This document shows positions 63,566-64,000 of a stretch of 64,000 nucleotides of DNA, in pieces. The number at the start of each line of letters is the position of its first letter. Position 1 is the first letter of the stretch. The position numbers and the translations under genes were made by a program. This stretch comes from Bradyrhizobium quebecense. Its GTDB lineage: Bacteria; Pseudomonadota; Alphaproteobacteria; Rhizobiales; Xanthobacteraceae. Under the pieces are notes generated by a model. It was not told the origin of the DNA and did no database searches. It worked only from the letters and a program-made list of their open reading frames with translations. Location: positions 8,253,501 to 8,317,500 of the forward strand of contig NZ_CP088022.1 of the NCBI RefSeq assembly GCF_013373795.3, read 5' to 3'.

Positions 63566-64000
63566 TTGCGTATTCTGTTCGTTGGTGACGTCGTCGGCAG
63601 GACCGGCCGCACCGCCATATCAGACCATCTTCCCGGCATGATCAGGGACTGGTCGCTCGATCTCGTCGTCGTCAATGGCGAGAACGCCGCCGGCGGCTTC
63701 GGCATCACCGAGGCGATCTATCAAGAGCTGCTCGATGCCGGCGCCGATGCGATCACGCTCGGCAACCACGCCTGGAATCAGAAGGAGGCGCTGGTCTTCA
63801 TCGAGCGCGCGCCACGCCTGATCCGGCCGCTGAATTTCCCGCGCCATTCGCCGGGCCGCGGCGCCACGCTGGTCGACACCAAGAGCGGCAAGCGCGCGCT
63901 GATCATCAACGCGATCGGCCGCGTCTTCATGGAGCCGTCCTCGAACGATCCGTTCAGCGCGATCGAGCGCGAGCTCGAGGCCTGCCCGTTGCGCGAAGGC
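63566..64000 (+). CDS. ymdB: YmdB family metallophosphoesterase, N-terminal part
   Basis: The TTG start directly follows the 5-FCL stop. The 145 visible residues show the YmdB (TIGR00282) metal-site motifs FVGDVVGRTGR, VVNGENAAGGFGIT and LGNHAWNQKEA. These enzymes hydrolyse 2',3'-cyclic nucleotides or cAMP. The gene runs off the right edge. Confidence 0.9.
   Translation, partial: MRILFVGDVVGRTGRTAISDHLPGMIRDWSLDLVVVNGENAAGGFGITEAIYQELLDAGADAITLGNHAWNQKEALVFIERAPRLIRPLNFPRHSPGRGATLVDTKSGKRALIINAIGRVFMEPSSNDPFSAIERELEACPLREG

Overview
The window looks like a chromosomal segment of an alphaproteobacterium of the Bradyrhizobium type. The reasons are the GC-rich codon usage of the flanks, tandem phasin genes, the order zapA / 6S RNA / 5-formyltetrahydrofolate cyclo-ligase / ymdB, a tRNA-His without a G at position -1, and several copies of interspersed palindromic repeats. 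The genus is inferred from the gene set and repeats; no search was run. LAYOUT. 1-1919: core genes: N-terminus of a PAS-domain signalling protein, two phasins for polyhydroxyalkanoate granules, and tRNA-His(GUG). 1920-21221: accessory region, visibly more AT-rich and mosaic. It starts just past the tRNA-His 3' end and ends at tRNA-Leu(CAA), with a full-length P4-type integrase at the Leu end. It holds tenA, a small HTH gene, a basic 66-residue protein, a three-gene ABC-3C conflict system (Cap4-like nuclease, middle component, DUF3732 ABC ATPase), a RES-domain toxin, a truncated integrase, a junction of truncated recombinase / IS21 / truncated IS66, a decayed group II intron, a trypsin-like protease gene and a DUF4238 gene. 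Two tRNA 3'-half fragments (Arg-CCG type and a CAU-anticodon type) mark past integrations. 21222-42989: ordinary GC-rich chromosome: disulfide enzymes (DsbB, a DsbA-family protein), small hypothetical genes, an AbrB-family membrane protein, PsiF-like secreted proteins, a TetR/thioesterase locus with two clear operators, LrgA-LrgB, TauE/SafE, AzlC-AzlD, two LysR loci facing SDR or aldo/keto reductase genes, an esterase plus a degenerate HtrA-like protein, an acyl-CoA ligase and PilZ. 42990-51587: an envelope-type MotA-like / VOC / MotB-OmpA-like cluster, an RND efflux adaptor and pump, and a solitary COG4637-type ATPase. 51584-61288: a minus-strand central-carbon run transcribed tkt, gap, pgk, class II aldolase, class I aldolase, ThiE-like, SEL1-repeat protein, inositol monophosphatase. 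61626-64000: DUF4164, zapA, 6S RNA, 5-FCL and the start of ymdB. HOW THE GENES WORK TOGETHER. The flanks are housekeeping carbon metabolism, cell division and envelope homeostasis. The accessory region is a layered tRNA-targeted island whose intact cargo is mainly anti-invader or conflict machinery. The ABC-3C operon is the best-supported system. The DUF4238 / trypsin-like / small-ORF set beside tRNA-Arg is the least described and the most open candidate for something new.
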